From: Enterovibrio baiacu
GTDB lineage: Bacteria; Pseudomonadota; Gammaproteobacteria; Enterobacterales; Vibrionaceae
Direction of reading: 5' to 3'
Assembly (NCBI RefSeq): GCF_004120195.1
Contig: NZ_SCHN01000007.1
Span: forward strand, 310,001 to 374,000
DNA: 64,000 nt
The translations under genes were made by a program, and so were the position numbers. Position 1 is the stretch's first letter. Each line of letters begins with the position of its first letter. The notes below the pieces were generated by a model, which worked only from the letters and a program-made list of their open reading frames with translations, searched no databases and was not told the origin of the DNA. Shown one piece after another: positions 10,099 to 17,998 of this stretch.

Positions 10099-10962
10099 AT
10101 GTGGCACTCGCTTTCCGTTCAGCTCTCTCTCACGCTCGGTCAGCAGTTCGAGGTTGATGAGAAAACCCCCATAGATGGTGGCGACATCAACGAATGTTAT
10201 GCCATCAGCAGCGGGAATATTCGCTTCTTCGTCAAGGTAAACTCACGCGAAAACTTGGCCATTTATGAGGCTGAGGCTGAGGGTTTGCGCCACCTCGCCA
10301 ACAGTGGTGTCGTTTCAGTACCGCAAGTCATTTACATTGGTGTCATCAAAGAAAAAGCCGTGTTGGTGTTGGATTACATCCCGATGAAGCCGCTCAATGA
10401 AGAAAGTGCCTATTTGCTAGGGCGTGAAATGGCGAACCTTCATCAATGGGGTGAACAACTTGAATACGGCTTCGACATCGACAATTTCATTGGCACCACA
10501 GAACAGCGAAACAACTGGCACCGTAAATGGGCCAACTTCTTTGCAGACCATCGCATTGGCCTTCAATTGAAATTGGCGGAAGAACGCGGCATGTCATTTG
10601 GTGATGTCGAAACCATAGTTGAATCCATCAAAGAACGGTTAACAGGGCATCAACCCAAACCCTCGCTACTCCATGGCGACTTATGGACAGGCAATGCCTC
10701 CATGTCGATCAACGGCCCCATCGTCTATGACCCCGCGTGTTACTGGGGAGACAGAGAAGTGGATATCGCAGCCACACACTTGTTCTCCGGTTTTCCTGAG
10801 CGCTTTTATGAAGGCTACGACGAGGTTTGGCCGCTGGATCCTGAGTTTGAATCGAGAAAAGACATCTACAATCTCTACCACATGCTCAATCATTGTTTAC
10901 TGTTTGGCGGACATTACCTCGAAGAAACAGAGGCGTTGATCACCAAACTGGATTTAGCGTAA
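10099..10962 (+). CDS. Fructosamine/ketosamine kinase family protein
   Basis: 287 residues, starting MWHSLSVQLS at 10099 behind GAGGTAA; the frame extends 19 codons further but without a ribosome site. It is close to E. coli YniA in length and motifs: LLHGDLWTGN (catalytic loop) and YDPACYWGDRE (metal loop) of the aminoglycoside-phosphotransferase fold. Family members phosphorylate the sugar of glycated amines, which then decompose, reversing protein glycation. The hxpB neighbour also recalls the yniA-yniC region of enterobacteria. A strong terminator follows. Confidence 0.88.
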   Translation: MWHSLSVQLSLTLGQQFEVDEKTPIDGGDINECYAISSGNIRFFVKVNSRENLAIYEAEAEGLRHLANSGVVSVPQVIYIGVIKEKAVLVLDYIPMKPLNEESAYLLGREMANLHQWGEQLEYGFDIDNFIGTTEQRNNWHRKWANFFADHRIGLQLKLAEERGMSFGDVETIVESIKERLTGHQPKPSLLHGDLWTGNASMSINGPIVYDPACYWGDREVDIAATHLFSGFPERFYEGYDEVWPLDPEFESRKDIYNLYHMLNHCLLFGGHYLEETEALITKLDLA

Positions 10963-10999
10963 CAAAGCGATTGGCAGCGAATTACTATGCAGTCAAAAT

Positions 11000-11022
11000 G
11001 GGCGCCTCGGCGCCCTTTTCTT
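11000..11022 (+). terminator. Intrinsic terminator
   Basis: GGGCGCC, TC loop, GGCGCCC, then TTTTCTTTT. Very GC-rich stem 37 bases after the kinase stop. Confidence 0.9.
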
Positions 11023-11142
11023 TTATCTAAACAAACGAAAATGCCTTCCGTTTAGTGAAGCTTCAACGTCACGCTCACCGTTCGGATGGGTTTGTTGTAT
11101 GTTTAGCGCGCAAATTTTTATTGATTGGAATAGAAGTTGGTT

Positions 11143-11793
11143 ATGATTCAAGCTGCAATTTTTGATATGGATGGCCTGCTGGTCGACTCTGAACCGTTTT
11201 GGCAAGATGCTCAAATCGCTGTCTTTGGCGACCTTGGTGTCACGATTACCCGCGAAGACACTATCGCCACCACGGGCATTCGCATTGATCAGATCGTTCG
11301 ACATTACTACAACACCCGCGGTTGGGAAGGCCCAAGCTGTGATGACGTTTGTGAGCGCATCACGTTGAAAGTGATCGAACTTGTTTCCGAACATAAACCC
11401 ATGATGCCTGGCGTTTTGCATGCATTGAATCTCTGCAAGCAAGCGAACCTGCGCATTGCGCTGGCCTCATCATCACCCATGCGTTTAATTCAAGCCACAT
11501 TGGATGCGCTTGACCTGTCTTCTTGGTTTGAGCAATGTCATTCCGCCGAGCATCTTAAATATGGCAAGCCCCACCCAGAGGTTTACCTGAATACAGCGGA
11601 AAGCCTCGGTGTTGACCCTCAATCTTGTGTTGCATTTGAAGATTCTTTCGCAGGTTTGATGGCCGCTAAGTCAGCGCAAATGAAAGCAATTGTTGTTCCT
11701 GAGGCCCACGTAGCAGGGCAAGAGCGCTGGGTGATCAGTGATGCGAAACTTACGTCGCTAGACGAATTAACAATGGAACATTTCACCAAGTAA
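11143..11793 (+). CDS. hxpB: HAD phosphatase HxpB (2-deoxyglucose-6-phosphatase type)
   Basis: 216 residues from the ATG at 11143 (a TTG two codons upstream is also possible). HAD subfamily IA: FDMDGLLVDSEP (nucleophile and acid/base Asp), SSSP (motif II), KPHPEVY (motif III Lys) and FEDSFAG (motif IV). It aligns along its length with E. coli HxpB/YniC, which removes phosphate from hexose 6-phosphates and related sugars. GGAATAG lies before the start. It probably has its own transcript, as a terminator separates it from the kinase. Confidence 0.85.
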   Translation: MIQAAIFDMDGLLVDSEPFWQDAQIAVFGDLGVTITREDTIATTGIRIDQIVRHYYNTRGWEGPSCDDVCERITLKVIELVSEHKPMMPGVLHALNLCKQANLRIALASSSPMRLIQATLDALDLSSWFEQCHSAEHLKYGKPHPEVYLNTAESLGVDPQSCVAFEDSFAGLMAAKSAQMKAIVVPEAHVAGQERWVISDAKLTSLDELTMEHFTK

Positions 11794-12101
11794 GCGTTTT
11801 CATGGAGCCTGGATTTTCGCGTTTCTGGCTCCCCTCCCCATTTTTACGGAAGCATCCTCTCAACTTTTTCTGCAACAATTCGAACAATGCATTCCGATAC
11901 CTCGCTGCAGAAATACTTAGAAACACAAATATCCATCAAATGAATCTGAGTTTATAGAAACTCGTTTCCCTTCAAAGTTTCACCTTATTTCACTGAGCAA
12001 ACATTCTTGAGTTCTTAGAATGGTGACACATGGCCAGTTCAGTCAACGACTAGTTTTCCACTGTCATGTTACTGGCTCGCAGTTCAGATAAGGAGTGGAA
12101 C
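11794..12101. other. Intergenic stretch
   Basis: No gene, RNA or clear repeat seen in these 308 bases. It must carry the promoter of the small CPXCG gene, but no box is convincing. Confidence 0.5.
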
Positions 12102-12305
12102 ATGCAAAACTACACCGAAAGAGGGATCACCTGTCCGCACTGTGGTCATAGCATTCGTATTACGTTGGATATGAGCAGCGGCGATCAGGATTTTTATGAT
12201 GATTGCCCGGCATGCTGTAATGCTATTCATTTGAATTTCCAAATCGATTCGCAGCATCAAACCATTAACTTATACGTCGATGCAGACGACGAGCAGGTCT
12301 TCTAA
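12102..12305 (+). CDS. CPXCG-motif cysteine-rich small protein
   Basis: 67 residues from MQNYTERGITCPHC, with AAGGAG upstream of the ATG at 12102; the frame extends 12 codons upstream without a ribosome site. Two cysteine clusters, CPHC and CPACC, frame a small zinc-ribbon-like fold, followed by a beta-rich acidic tail. This matches the CPXCG family of conserved gammaproteobacterial proteins, whose function is not known. Cytoplasmic, probably metal-binding. Confidence 0.85.
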   Translation: MQNYTERGITCPHCGHSIRITLDMSSGDQDFYDDCPACCNAIHLNFQIDSQHQTINLYVDADDEQVF

Positions 12306-12342
12306 ACCGTTAACTTCCACCTTTTACTTTTGACTGAAAATA

Positions 12343-12369
12343 AAAAAGCCAGCGCTGCGCTGGCTTTTT
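12343..12369. terminator. Bidirectional terminator
   Basis: AAAAAGCCAGCG, CTG, CGCTGGCTTTTT. Symmetric with A and T runs on both sides, it serves the CPXCG gene (plus) and ribE (minus). Confidence 0.9.
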
Positions 12370-12387
12370 CTTTGGTCGGCAATAACG

Positions 12388-12996
12388 CTACCCTCTTGCG
12401 GCCATGACACGTTCTACCGTATCCACCACCGCTTGGGTCTGCGGGTCAACTTCGATATTCACGTTATCACCCACTTTACGCCAGCCCATGTTCGTGCGGT
12501 TGAGCGTTTCAGGAATTAAATTGACGCAAAAGCGGTTGTCACGCACGTCACCAATGGTCAGGCTGATGCCATCAATCCCAATGTAGCCTTTATCAAACAC
12601 ATATTTGGTGATGCTCTCTGGCACTTCAATCCACACCTGACGGTTATTCGCCGAATCAATCACATCAACAACGCGCGCCATGCACATGATGTGGCCTGAC
12701 ATAGAATGCCCACCAATTTCATCACCGAACTTTGCTGCGCGTTCAAGGTTAAATTTTTCGCCCACAACAAGTTCACCAAGGTTCGTCAGCGCAAGCGTTG
12801 CCTGCATCAAATCAAACCAAATAATGTCTTGGTCGATGCGCGTCACGGTTAAACAGCATCCGTTGTGTGCCACTGATGCGCCCAATGCCAGTCCTTCAAG
12901 CATGTCAGAAGGAAACACGACAGCGTGACTTTGAAAGTCTTTCTGCTTTTCAATCTTGGCAATATGGCCAATGCCTTGAACGATACCAGTAAACAT
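12388..12996 (-). CDS. ribE: Riboflavin synthase alpha chain
   Basis: 202 residues; begins MFTGIVQGIG. It catalyses dismutation of two 6,7-dimethyl-8-ribityllumazines to riboflavin and the pyrimidine substrate. Two tandem lumazine-binding half-barrels are visible: the first includes NGCCLTVT and the second GIDGISLTIG, the repeated motif of the family. AAAGGACT lies before the ATG. As in enterobacteria, it is divergent from the multidrug efflux gene norM. I looked for an FMN riboswitch upstream and saw none. The rest of the rib pathway is not in the window. Confidence 0.95.
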   Translation of the reverse strand: MFTGIVQGIGHIAKIEKQKDFQSHAVVFPSDMLEGLALGASVAHNGCCLTVTRIDQDIIWFDLMQATLALTNLGELVVGEKFNLERAAKFGDEIGGHSMSGHIMCMARVVDVIDSANNRQVWIEVPESITKYVFDKGYIGIDGISLTIGDVRDNRFCVNLIPETLNRTNMGWRKVGDNVNIEVDPQTQAVVDTVERVMAARG

Positions 12997-13202
12997 GCAG
13001 AGTCCTTTTAAATTTCATGAAGTTGATATGTCGCGTGACTGCCAATAGCAAAGAAGCCATCACGCGCAACGGCTTCTCATTGTGCCTATTCTGACACCTC
13101 GGGTATAGCGTAAACAAACTGTTAGACAGAAACAAAAAATCTTCCCGTAGCCATTGGCGACGTAAATTATTTGTCGATGTATCCCCATCGAATCAATCAC
13201 AT

Positions 13203-13264
13203 ATTCATTTATGAATGAGTTTATCAGAGACTTTGATTGTCGCTTTGTTTCGCGGGCGTATAAT
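13203..13264 (+). promoter_or_regulatory. norM promoter region with upstream palindrome
   Basis: TTGTCG (13237-13242), 16-base spacer and a perfect TATAAT (13259-13264), 47 bases before the norM start. The 14-base palindrome ATTCATTTATGAAT (13203-13216) sits about 20 bases upstream of the -35 box and could bind a regulator. The rest of the 315-base gap to ribE shows nothing else. Confidence 0.55.
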
Positions 13265-13311
13265 GTGCTGTCCTTTTTCCTACCTCTTTTATCGTATTTT
13301 CGGAGTAATAG

Positions 13312-14682
13312 GTGCAAAACTACCGCCTAGAAGCGAAATCCATCATTAAGTTGGGTATCCCTGTTTTTATTGCGCAACTAGCACAAACCTCAATGGGGTT
13401 TGTCGACACAGTTATGGCTGGTGGCGTAAGTGCCACTGACATGGCGGCGGTTGCTGTTGCATCCAGTGTTTGGCTTCCATCCATCCTTTTTGGCATCGGT
13501 ATTTTGATTGCCATGATCCCAATTGTCGCGCAGCTTAACGGCTCTGGTCGCCAACATAAGATCCCTTTCCAAGTGCAGCAAGGCGTATACATGGCGCTCG
13601 CCCTGTCAGTGCCTATTGCGCTCGTTCTCTATAATGCCGGTTCGATCGTCCACTACATGGACGTCGATCCGTTACTTGCAGAGAAAACGGTGGGCTACCT
13701 GCACGCGGTTATCTGGGCTGTTCCTGCTTTCTTGTTGTTCCAAGTACTGCGTAACCTTGCAGAAGGCATTTCAATGACCGTGCCCGCGATGGTGATCGGG
13801 TTTATCGGCCTAGCCGCAAACGTGCCACTAAACTGGATCTTCGTTTACGGTAAGTTTGGCATGCCTGCCATGGGCGGGGTTGGCTGTGGTGTCGCAACGG
13901 CCATTGTTTACTGGCTAATGTTCGCATCCATGTTTGTTTACATCATGGTGAACAAACGTCTTCGTCGAATCAACGCATTTCAAAACTTCGAAAAACCGAA
14001 CATTCCTGCGCTATGGCGTTTGTTCAAAATGGGATTGCCAGTGGCTGCTGCCCTGTTCTTCGAAGTCACTCTATTTGCCGTTGTCGCCCTACTGATTGCA
14101 CCGCTAGGTTCAACAGTGGTTGCTGCGCACCAAATCGCCATTAACTTCTCGTCGATGGTGTTCATGTTACCCATGAGCCTAGGTACGGCAGTGAGCATTC
14201 GTGTGAGCCATTTGTTGGGTGAGAAATCCACCGAAAGTGCTGCGCGCTCTGCAAAGCTCGGGATCATTCTTGGCTTGGTTGCCGCGCTCTGTACAGCAAC
14301 GCTGACGGTCATTTTCCGCGAACCTATCATTCACCTTTATAACAGCAACCCAGAAGTGGTTTCGATTGCCGCGAACTTGATGCTACTGGCAGCACTTTAC
14401 CAATGTACAGACTCTGTGCAGGTTGTCGCTGCAGGCGCATTGCGTGGCTATAAAGACATGAAGGCCATCTTCAACCGTACCTTTGTGGCGTATTGGATCC
14501 TCGGCGTGCCGATGGGATACATTCTCGGCATGACAGATTGGATTGTTGAACCAATGGGCGCTTACGGTTTCTGGATTGGCATCATTATTGGTCTTTCTTC
14601 TGCCGCCATCATGCTGGGTATGCGCTTGATGTGGATCAGAGGGCAATCCGCCGAGTTCCAACTCGCGATGGCCGAAAAATAA
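13312..14682 (+). CDS. norM: MATE multidrug efflux transporter NorM
   Basis: 456 residues, about 12 membrane helices, GTG start behind CGGAG. It aligns along its whole length with NorM of Vibrio parahaemolyticus, a Na+-coupled exporter of norfloxacin, ethidium and similar cations: QTSMGFVDTVMAGGVSATDMAAVAVASSVW in helix 1-2, FEVTLFAVVALLIAPLG in helix 7, and DSVQVVAAGALRGYKDM in helix 10. The acidic residues used for cation binding (D36-type in FVDTVMAG, E255-type in FFEVTLF, D371-type in QCTDSVQ) are retained. Monocistronic, closed by a strong terminator. Confidence 0.95.
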   Translation: MQNYRLEAKSIIKLGIPVFIAQLAQTSMGFVDTVMAGGVSATDMAAVAVASSVWLPSILFGIGILIAMIPIVAQLNGSGRQHKIPFQVQQGVYMALALSVPIALVLYNAGSIVHYMDVDPLLAEKTVGYLHAVIWAVPAFLLFQVLRNLAEGISMTVPAMVIGFIGLAANVPLNWIFVYGKFGMPAMGGVGCGVATAIVYWLMFASMFVYIMVNKRLRRINAFQNFEKPNIPALWRLFKMGLPVAAALFFEVTLFAVVALLIAPLGSTVVAAHQIAINFSSMVFMLPMSLGTAVSIRVSHLLGEKSTESAARSAKLGIILGLVAALCTATLTVIFREPIIHLYNSNPEVVSIAANLMLLAALYQCTDSVQVVAAGALRGYKDMKAIFNRTFVAYWILGVPMGYILGMTDWIVEPMGAYGFWIGIIIGLSSAAIMLGMRLMWIRGQSAEFQLAMAEK

Positions 14683-14694
14683 TCCCGACATACA

Positions 14695-14725
14695 AACATC
14701 CCAGCACGTGCTGGGATGTTTTTTT
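14695..14725 (+). terminator. norM terminator
   Basis: AACATCCCAGCAC directly followed by GTGCTGGGATGTT and a T run. Perfect 13-bp inverted repeat. Confidence 0.92.
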
Positions 14726-14864
14726 CAGCCCTACATCAAAAATCCAAATGACCATATTCCCCGGTTTTATCTATTCTCAAGGTCTTACCGCGCACATCGA
14801 TCGCTTATTCCATATACTTCGTATATTCCTAGGCTTACTCGTTTAAAGAGGCTGTGAATACGTC

Positions 14865-15887
14865 GTGATCGCCAACACTCTTCGCCATGCCACTGTCGCA
14901 ATGCTGTTATTGTCACTAACAGGGTGTTTTGGTGACGATCCTGCTATCGCTCAGTTTGAAACCTATCAACAACGTCTAGCGAATGTCGTAGAGACTGACC
15001 CACTGCCGTTATCCGAAGCGATATCCATTCCTCTGCCACGTAAGCGCGATCTTCTTTTACCGCTTGCAGACATTCGCATGGGGTTGCTCGATGCGTATGA
15101 GCTTCGCGAGTGTGGCTTGTTTCAACTCATCGCGGATCGCAATTCTATCCTTGGCAAAGTGCAAGACGCCTTCCGCCACCTCGATTACGAAATCAAACTG
15201 TTAAACACGGTTGCCTACTGCCTGTCGAACATAGAAAACGAAGCGCTGACGGAACAACTTACCGCGTTGCAAGAACACAAATCCCAACAGCTCACGACGG
15301 TGTATTGGAATACGTTTGCATCCAGTGAGGCGTGGCGTAAGCAGCTTATTCCCGCCGGCAATGCCCTTATTCCGCCAGACGAACCCTTTCCTCACAGTGA
15401 TGCGCTGTTGGCGATAGCGCGCTATGCAAATCTCATCGGGCAGAAACCCCAAGAGGTCGACGCTATCTCGCTGCAAGAGCCCATAGAAAAACAGCATTAC
15501 TTGGGGGCGGTATTCCTTTCTTTAGATGAAAGCACGCGATGGTTGAACACCATTACCCAGCAGCTTGAGCGTGATGATCACCTCATCATTTGTGGTGAAA
15601 ACCGCGACCCAACCCGACTGAACTATCTCAGAAATGTCTTTGATACCTTCTTTATTGGTGCTGTTCAGCCTTACGTTTCAAAACTCAATGGATTGTATTT
15701 AGACGTACAGCCCTCACTCCACCAACTAAATGCATCAATAAACGCCGCACCTTCCGACTTTCAGCCCTATCAAGATGCGTATTTAAGAGGCGAGCGATAC
15801 GATGAATTTCAACGTGCAGTAAGACACCATGTTCAATATTGGCAATCGTTATTCTCACGTTGCCAAATCACTGTCGGCCGTCAGTAA
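14865..15887 (+). CDS. DUF3080 family lipoprotein
   Basis: 340 residues with a lipoprotein signal: MIANTLRHATVAMLLLSLTGC, lipobox LTGC with the lipidated Cys at 21. GTG start; AAAGAGG stands about 13 bases upstream, a long spacing. The mature part is helical, with LPRKRDLLLPLADIRMGLLDAYEL and DPACY-free but conserved C-terminal segments that I recognise as the DUF3080 family of Vibrio and relatives. No function is known. Membrane-anchored on the periplasmic side. Confidence 0.8.
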   Translation: MIANTLRHATVAMLLLSLTGCFGDDPAIAQFETYQQRLANVVETDPLPLSEAISIPLPRKRDLLLPLADIRMGLLDAYELRECGLFQLIADRNSILGKVQDAFRHLDYEIKLLNTVAYCLSNIENEALTEQLTALQEHKSQQLTTVYWNTFASSEAWRKQLIPAGNALIPPDEPFPHSDALLAIARYANLIGQKPQEVDAISLQEPIEKQHYLGAVFLSLDESTRWLNTITQQLERDDHLIICGENRDPTRLNYLRNVFDTFFIGAVQPYVSKLNGLYLDVQPSLHQLNASINAAPSDFQPYQDAYLRGERYDEFQRAVRHHVQYWQSLFSRCQITVGRQ

Positions 15888-16026
15888 ACCCATTTTTGCC
15901 AATATCAAATGTGAAGCACATGGTCGCTTAACCCGTTAAAAACACAAAATAATGACCACAGATGCGCCAAGTTGTGCACCAAAACAGCAAACAGACGTCG
16001 AAACACAAAAAAGTCCGGATTTACGC

Positions 16027-16055
16027 TTGCGCGCCTTGCCCCTACTCGCTAATAT
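16027..16055 (+). promoter_or_regulatory. Promoter of the tRNA-Val cluster
   Basis: TTGCGC (16027-16032), 17-base spacer, TAATAT (16050-16055), then a GC-rich discriminator (TCATCCCGC) typical of stringently controlled stable-RNA promoters. It stands 45 bases before the first tRNA. Confidence 0.75.
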
Positions 16056-16100
16056 TCATCCCGCTTTCAGGGCGATAGCTGCCCGGTAAAGACATGCAGT

Positions 16101-16177
16101 ACGACCGTAGCTCAGTTGGTTAGAGCACCACCTTGACATGGTGGGGGTCGGTGGTTCGAATCCACTCGGTCGTACCA
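16101..16177 (+). tRNA. tRNA-Val (GAC)
   Basis: 77 bases with encoded CCA. Acceptor ACGACCG pairs with CGGTCGT; anticodon loop TTGACAT gives GAC (16135-16137); GGTTCGAATCC T arm. First of five in tandem, and the one most diverged in its acceptor and T stems. Confidence 0.97.
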
Positions 16178-16199
16178 AGTTTTTATAAAGCACTACAAT

Positions 16200-16276
16200 G
16201 CGTCCATAGCTCAGTTGGTTAGAGTACTACCTTGACATGGTAGGGGTCGGCAGTTCGAGTCTGCCTGGACGCACCA
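16200..16276 (+). tRNA. tRNA-Val (GAC)
   Basis: 77 bases with encoded CCA. Acceptor GCGTCCA/TGGACGC, loop TTGACAT with anticodon GAC. Core is nearly identical to the copies at 16299 and 16408. Confidence 0.97.
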
Positions 16277-16298
16277 AGTTTTCTTGGAAATTGTACAT

Positions 16299-16375
16299 GC
16301 GTCCGTAGCTCAGTTGGTTAGAGTACTGCCTTGACATGGCAGGGGTCGGCAGTTCGAGTCTGCCCGGACGCACCA
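16299..16375 (+). tRNA. tRNA-Val (GAC)
   Basis: 77 bases with encoded CCA. Acceptor GCGTCCG/CGGACGC, loop TTGACAT with anticodon GAC. Confidence 0.97.
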
Positions 16376-16407
16376 TTCCTTCCCTAACCAGGATGGAATC
16401 AGAATTT

Positions 16408-16484
16408 GGGTCTATAGCTCAGTTGGTTAGAGTACTACCTTGACATGGTAGGGGTCGGCAGTTCGAGTCTGCCTAGACCCACCA
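16408..16484 (+). tRNA. tRNA-Val (GAC)
   Basis: 77 bases with encoded CCA. Acceptor GGGTCTA/TAGACCC, loop TTGACAT with anticodon GAC. The acceptor stem differs by compensated changes from the other copies. Confidence 0.97.
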
Positions 16485-16531
16485 AATTCCAATAAACGCA
16501 CTACCCTTATGGGTCTCCCAAGCGTTTATTC

Positions 16532-16607
16532 GGGCGATTAGCTCAGTTGGGAGAGCACCTCCCTTACAAGGAGGGGGTCACTGGTTCGAGCCCGGTATCG
16601 CCCACCA
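16532..16607 (+). tRNA. tRNA-Val (TAC)
   Basis: 76 bases with encoded CCA. Acceptor GGGCGAT/ATCGCCC, anticodon loop CTTACAA gives TAC. It reads GTA/GTG and wobble codons, complementing the four GAC copies that read GTC/GTT. Confidence 0.97.
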
Positions 16608-16620
16608 CTTTCGTAAGAAG

Positions 16621-16651
16621 CAAAAAGCCTGCTCATTGAGCAGGCTTTTTG
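16621..16651. terminator. Bidirectional terminator after tRNA cluster
   Basis: CAAAAAGCCTGCTC, ATT, GAGCAGGCTTTTTG. Ends the tRNA transcript and, from the other side, the membrane-protein gene at 16693. Confidence 0.92.
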
Positions 16652-16692
16652 CTTTTGGGCATAACTCGAAAGCGTTCAAACTCACCCCTAGC

Positions 16693-17301
16693 CTAATTGC
16701 TGTTCTTCAGGTTGTCCGGCTCTCTATCAAAGTGCACTTTGCTTAGTTTCACCGCCTTGTCTAAACATGACTGCGACATAAAAAACAAAACAACCCCAAG
16801 AAGCGTAACTATAAACACATAGCCTCTACTGACACCTGTGGCGACCACCGAGTCTGAAATTGATTGGAGGTAAGCCGCCAATCCGGAAAGCACCATTACA
16901 AAGATAAGTACACATATAAATACTCCCGACAGAAAAACAAGCCGCTTTGTCATGGAGTTATAGCGAGAAGTCAGTTCAAGTCGATTACCTTCCAGGTTGA
17001 CTTCTATATACCGAGCCCCAGCTTTTCCGAAATCACTTAAGTGACAAAAAGCATACGGCTGCTCAATAAACCAAGTAATCTCATCTTTCCTCAACTGTCG
17101 TTTGGTAACTGCGTTGAAAAGCACAACAATCTCAGCATGGTGCTTGTCTACTCCGTCATCTACGAGTGTCCTAATCTGCTGATAGATCTCATGCAAGTTT
17201 TTGGATTTACTCCAACTGTATTCTTTAATTTTTATCAAAGGTATGGCTAAGCCAAGCAGCATAACCAAAGAAATAAGTAATTTAATACTTTCTAAAGTCA
17301 T
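16693..17301 (-). CDS. Unrecognised membrane protein
   Basis: 202 residues: a membrane helix at about 5-24, a cytoplasmic-looking stretch (25-118) with charged helices, and two more membrane helices at about 121-148 and 161-181, then a short charged tail. GGAGAGCTG precedes the ATG. It is poorer in G+C than its neighbours, with codon use that looks foreign next to the tRNA cluster, a common insertion point. No domain recognised. Confidence 0.65.
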   Translation of the reverse strand: MTLESIKLLISLVMLLGLAIPLIKIKEYSWSKSKNLHEIYQQIRTLVDDGVDKHHAEIVVLFNAVTKRQLRKDEITWFIEQPYAFCHLSDFGKAGARYIEVNLEGNRLELTSRYNSMTKRLVFLSGVFICVLIFVMVLSGLAAYLQSISDSVVATGVSRGYVFIVTLLGVVLFFMSQSCLDKAVKLSKVHFDREPDNLKNSN

Positions 17302-17998
17302 TACCAGCTCTCCTAAAATTGAAGGTCTAACTGACTAAACCTTACCCAAATTACTGAAGAACGGGCATGTGGCGGCTACTTATTTACATATGCATTCCAA
17401 AAAAAACACTCTAGCTTATCGGTGGGTATGCAAATCTAATTGTTTCGCATCACAAAGTTGAACTGCTTAGAGTGAACAATAAAAGGATAAATAAAGGGGA
17501 TAGTTTTCCTGACTTCAGCGATATCTGGCATGCGCCCTTCTGTAATGGCCTTCAACCCAAAAGCCATTACGGTAGTGCCCCTCGGCCTAGTGCCCATCAA
17601 CATCTTGAAGCCCCTATAGATTATCTTCTGAAAATAGATTGTAGCCACCAAAGGCATTGCGAATTCCCCAATCTTTGTATGTTCGCTCGATAATCTCTTT
17701 GCTTTTATAATTAAAAGTTTGCGCATTTAATGTAGCCTCAGAAGCGGCGTTGTCAGAAAGCAGTGCTAGCAACATGGGTAACAACGTGACATTGTGTCTT
17801 CTCACCGTCAATGTCTCCACCCTCGCCTTTCCGTCTCACCAATAAAACACAGAGTTAGACGTATCACCGTCATCTTAGCGGTGCTTATTGAGTATTTTCT
17901 TAATGTCTCTCATGAACTTGAAAGGATCAATTGAGTGTCATGTTCTATGCTAATCGAGTGTCTTAAATTAAATATTAATTTCGCAATGTAGAGACGTC
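17302..17998. other. AT-rich gap with possible degraded minus-strand gene
   Basis: About 700 bases without a convincing gene. On the minus strand, a 68-codon frame (17820-17614) and an overlapping 96-codon frame (17726-17436) lie in different phases. Joined by one frameshift near 17630 they would make about 120 residues starting with a hydrophobic segment (LLPMLLALLSDNAASEA). I recognise neither part, so this may be a remnant or chance. The last 100 bases carry the chemoreceptor promoter region. Confidence 0.35.

Noticed and set aside
12997..13311. FMN riboswitch upstream of ribE
   Set aside because: I looked for the conserved RFN segments on the minus strand and did not find them.
16101..16607. 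Remnant of an rRNA operon around the tRNA genes
   Set aside because: No rRNA sequence is present; the promoter and terminator bracket only tRNAs.
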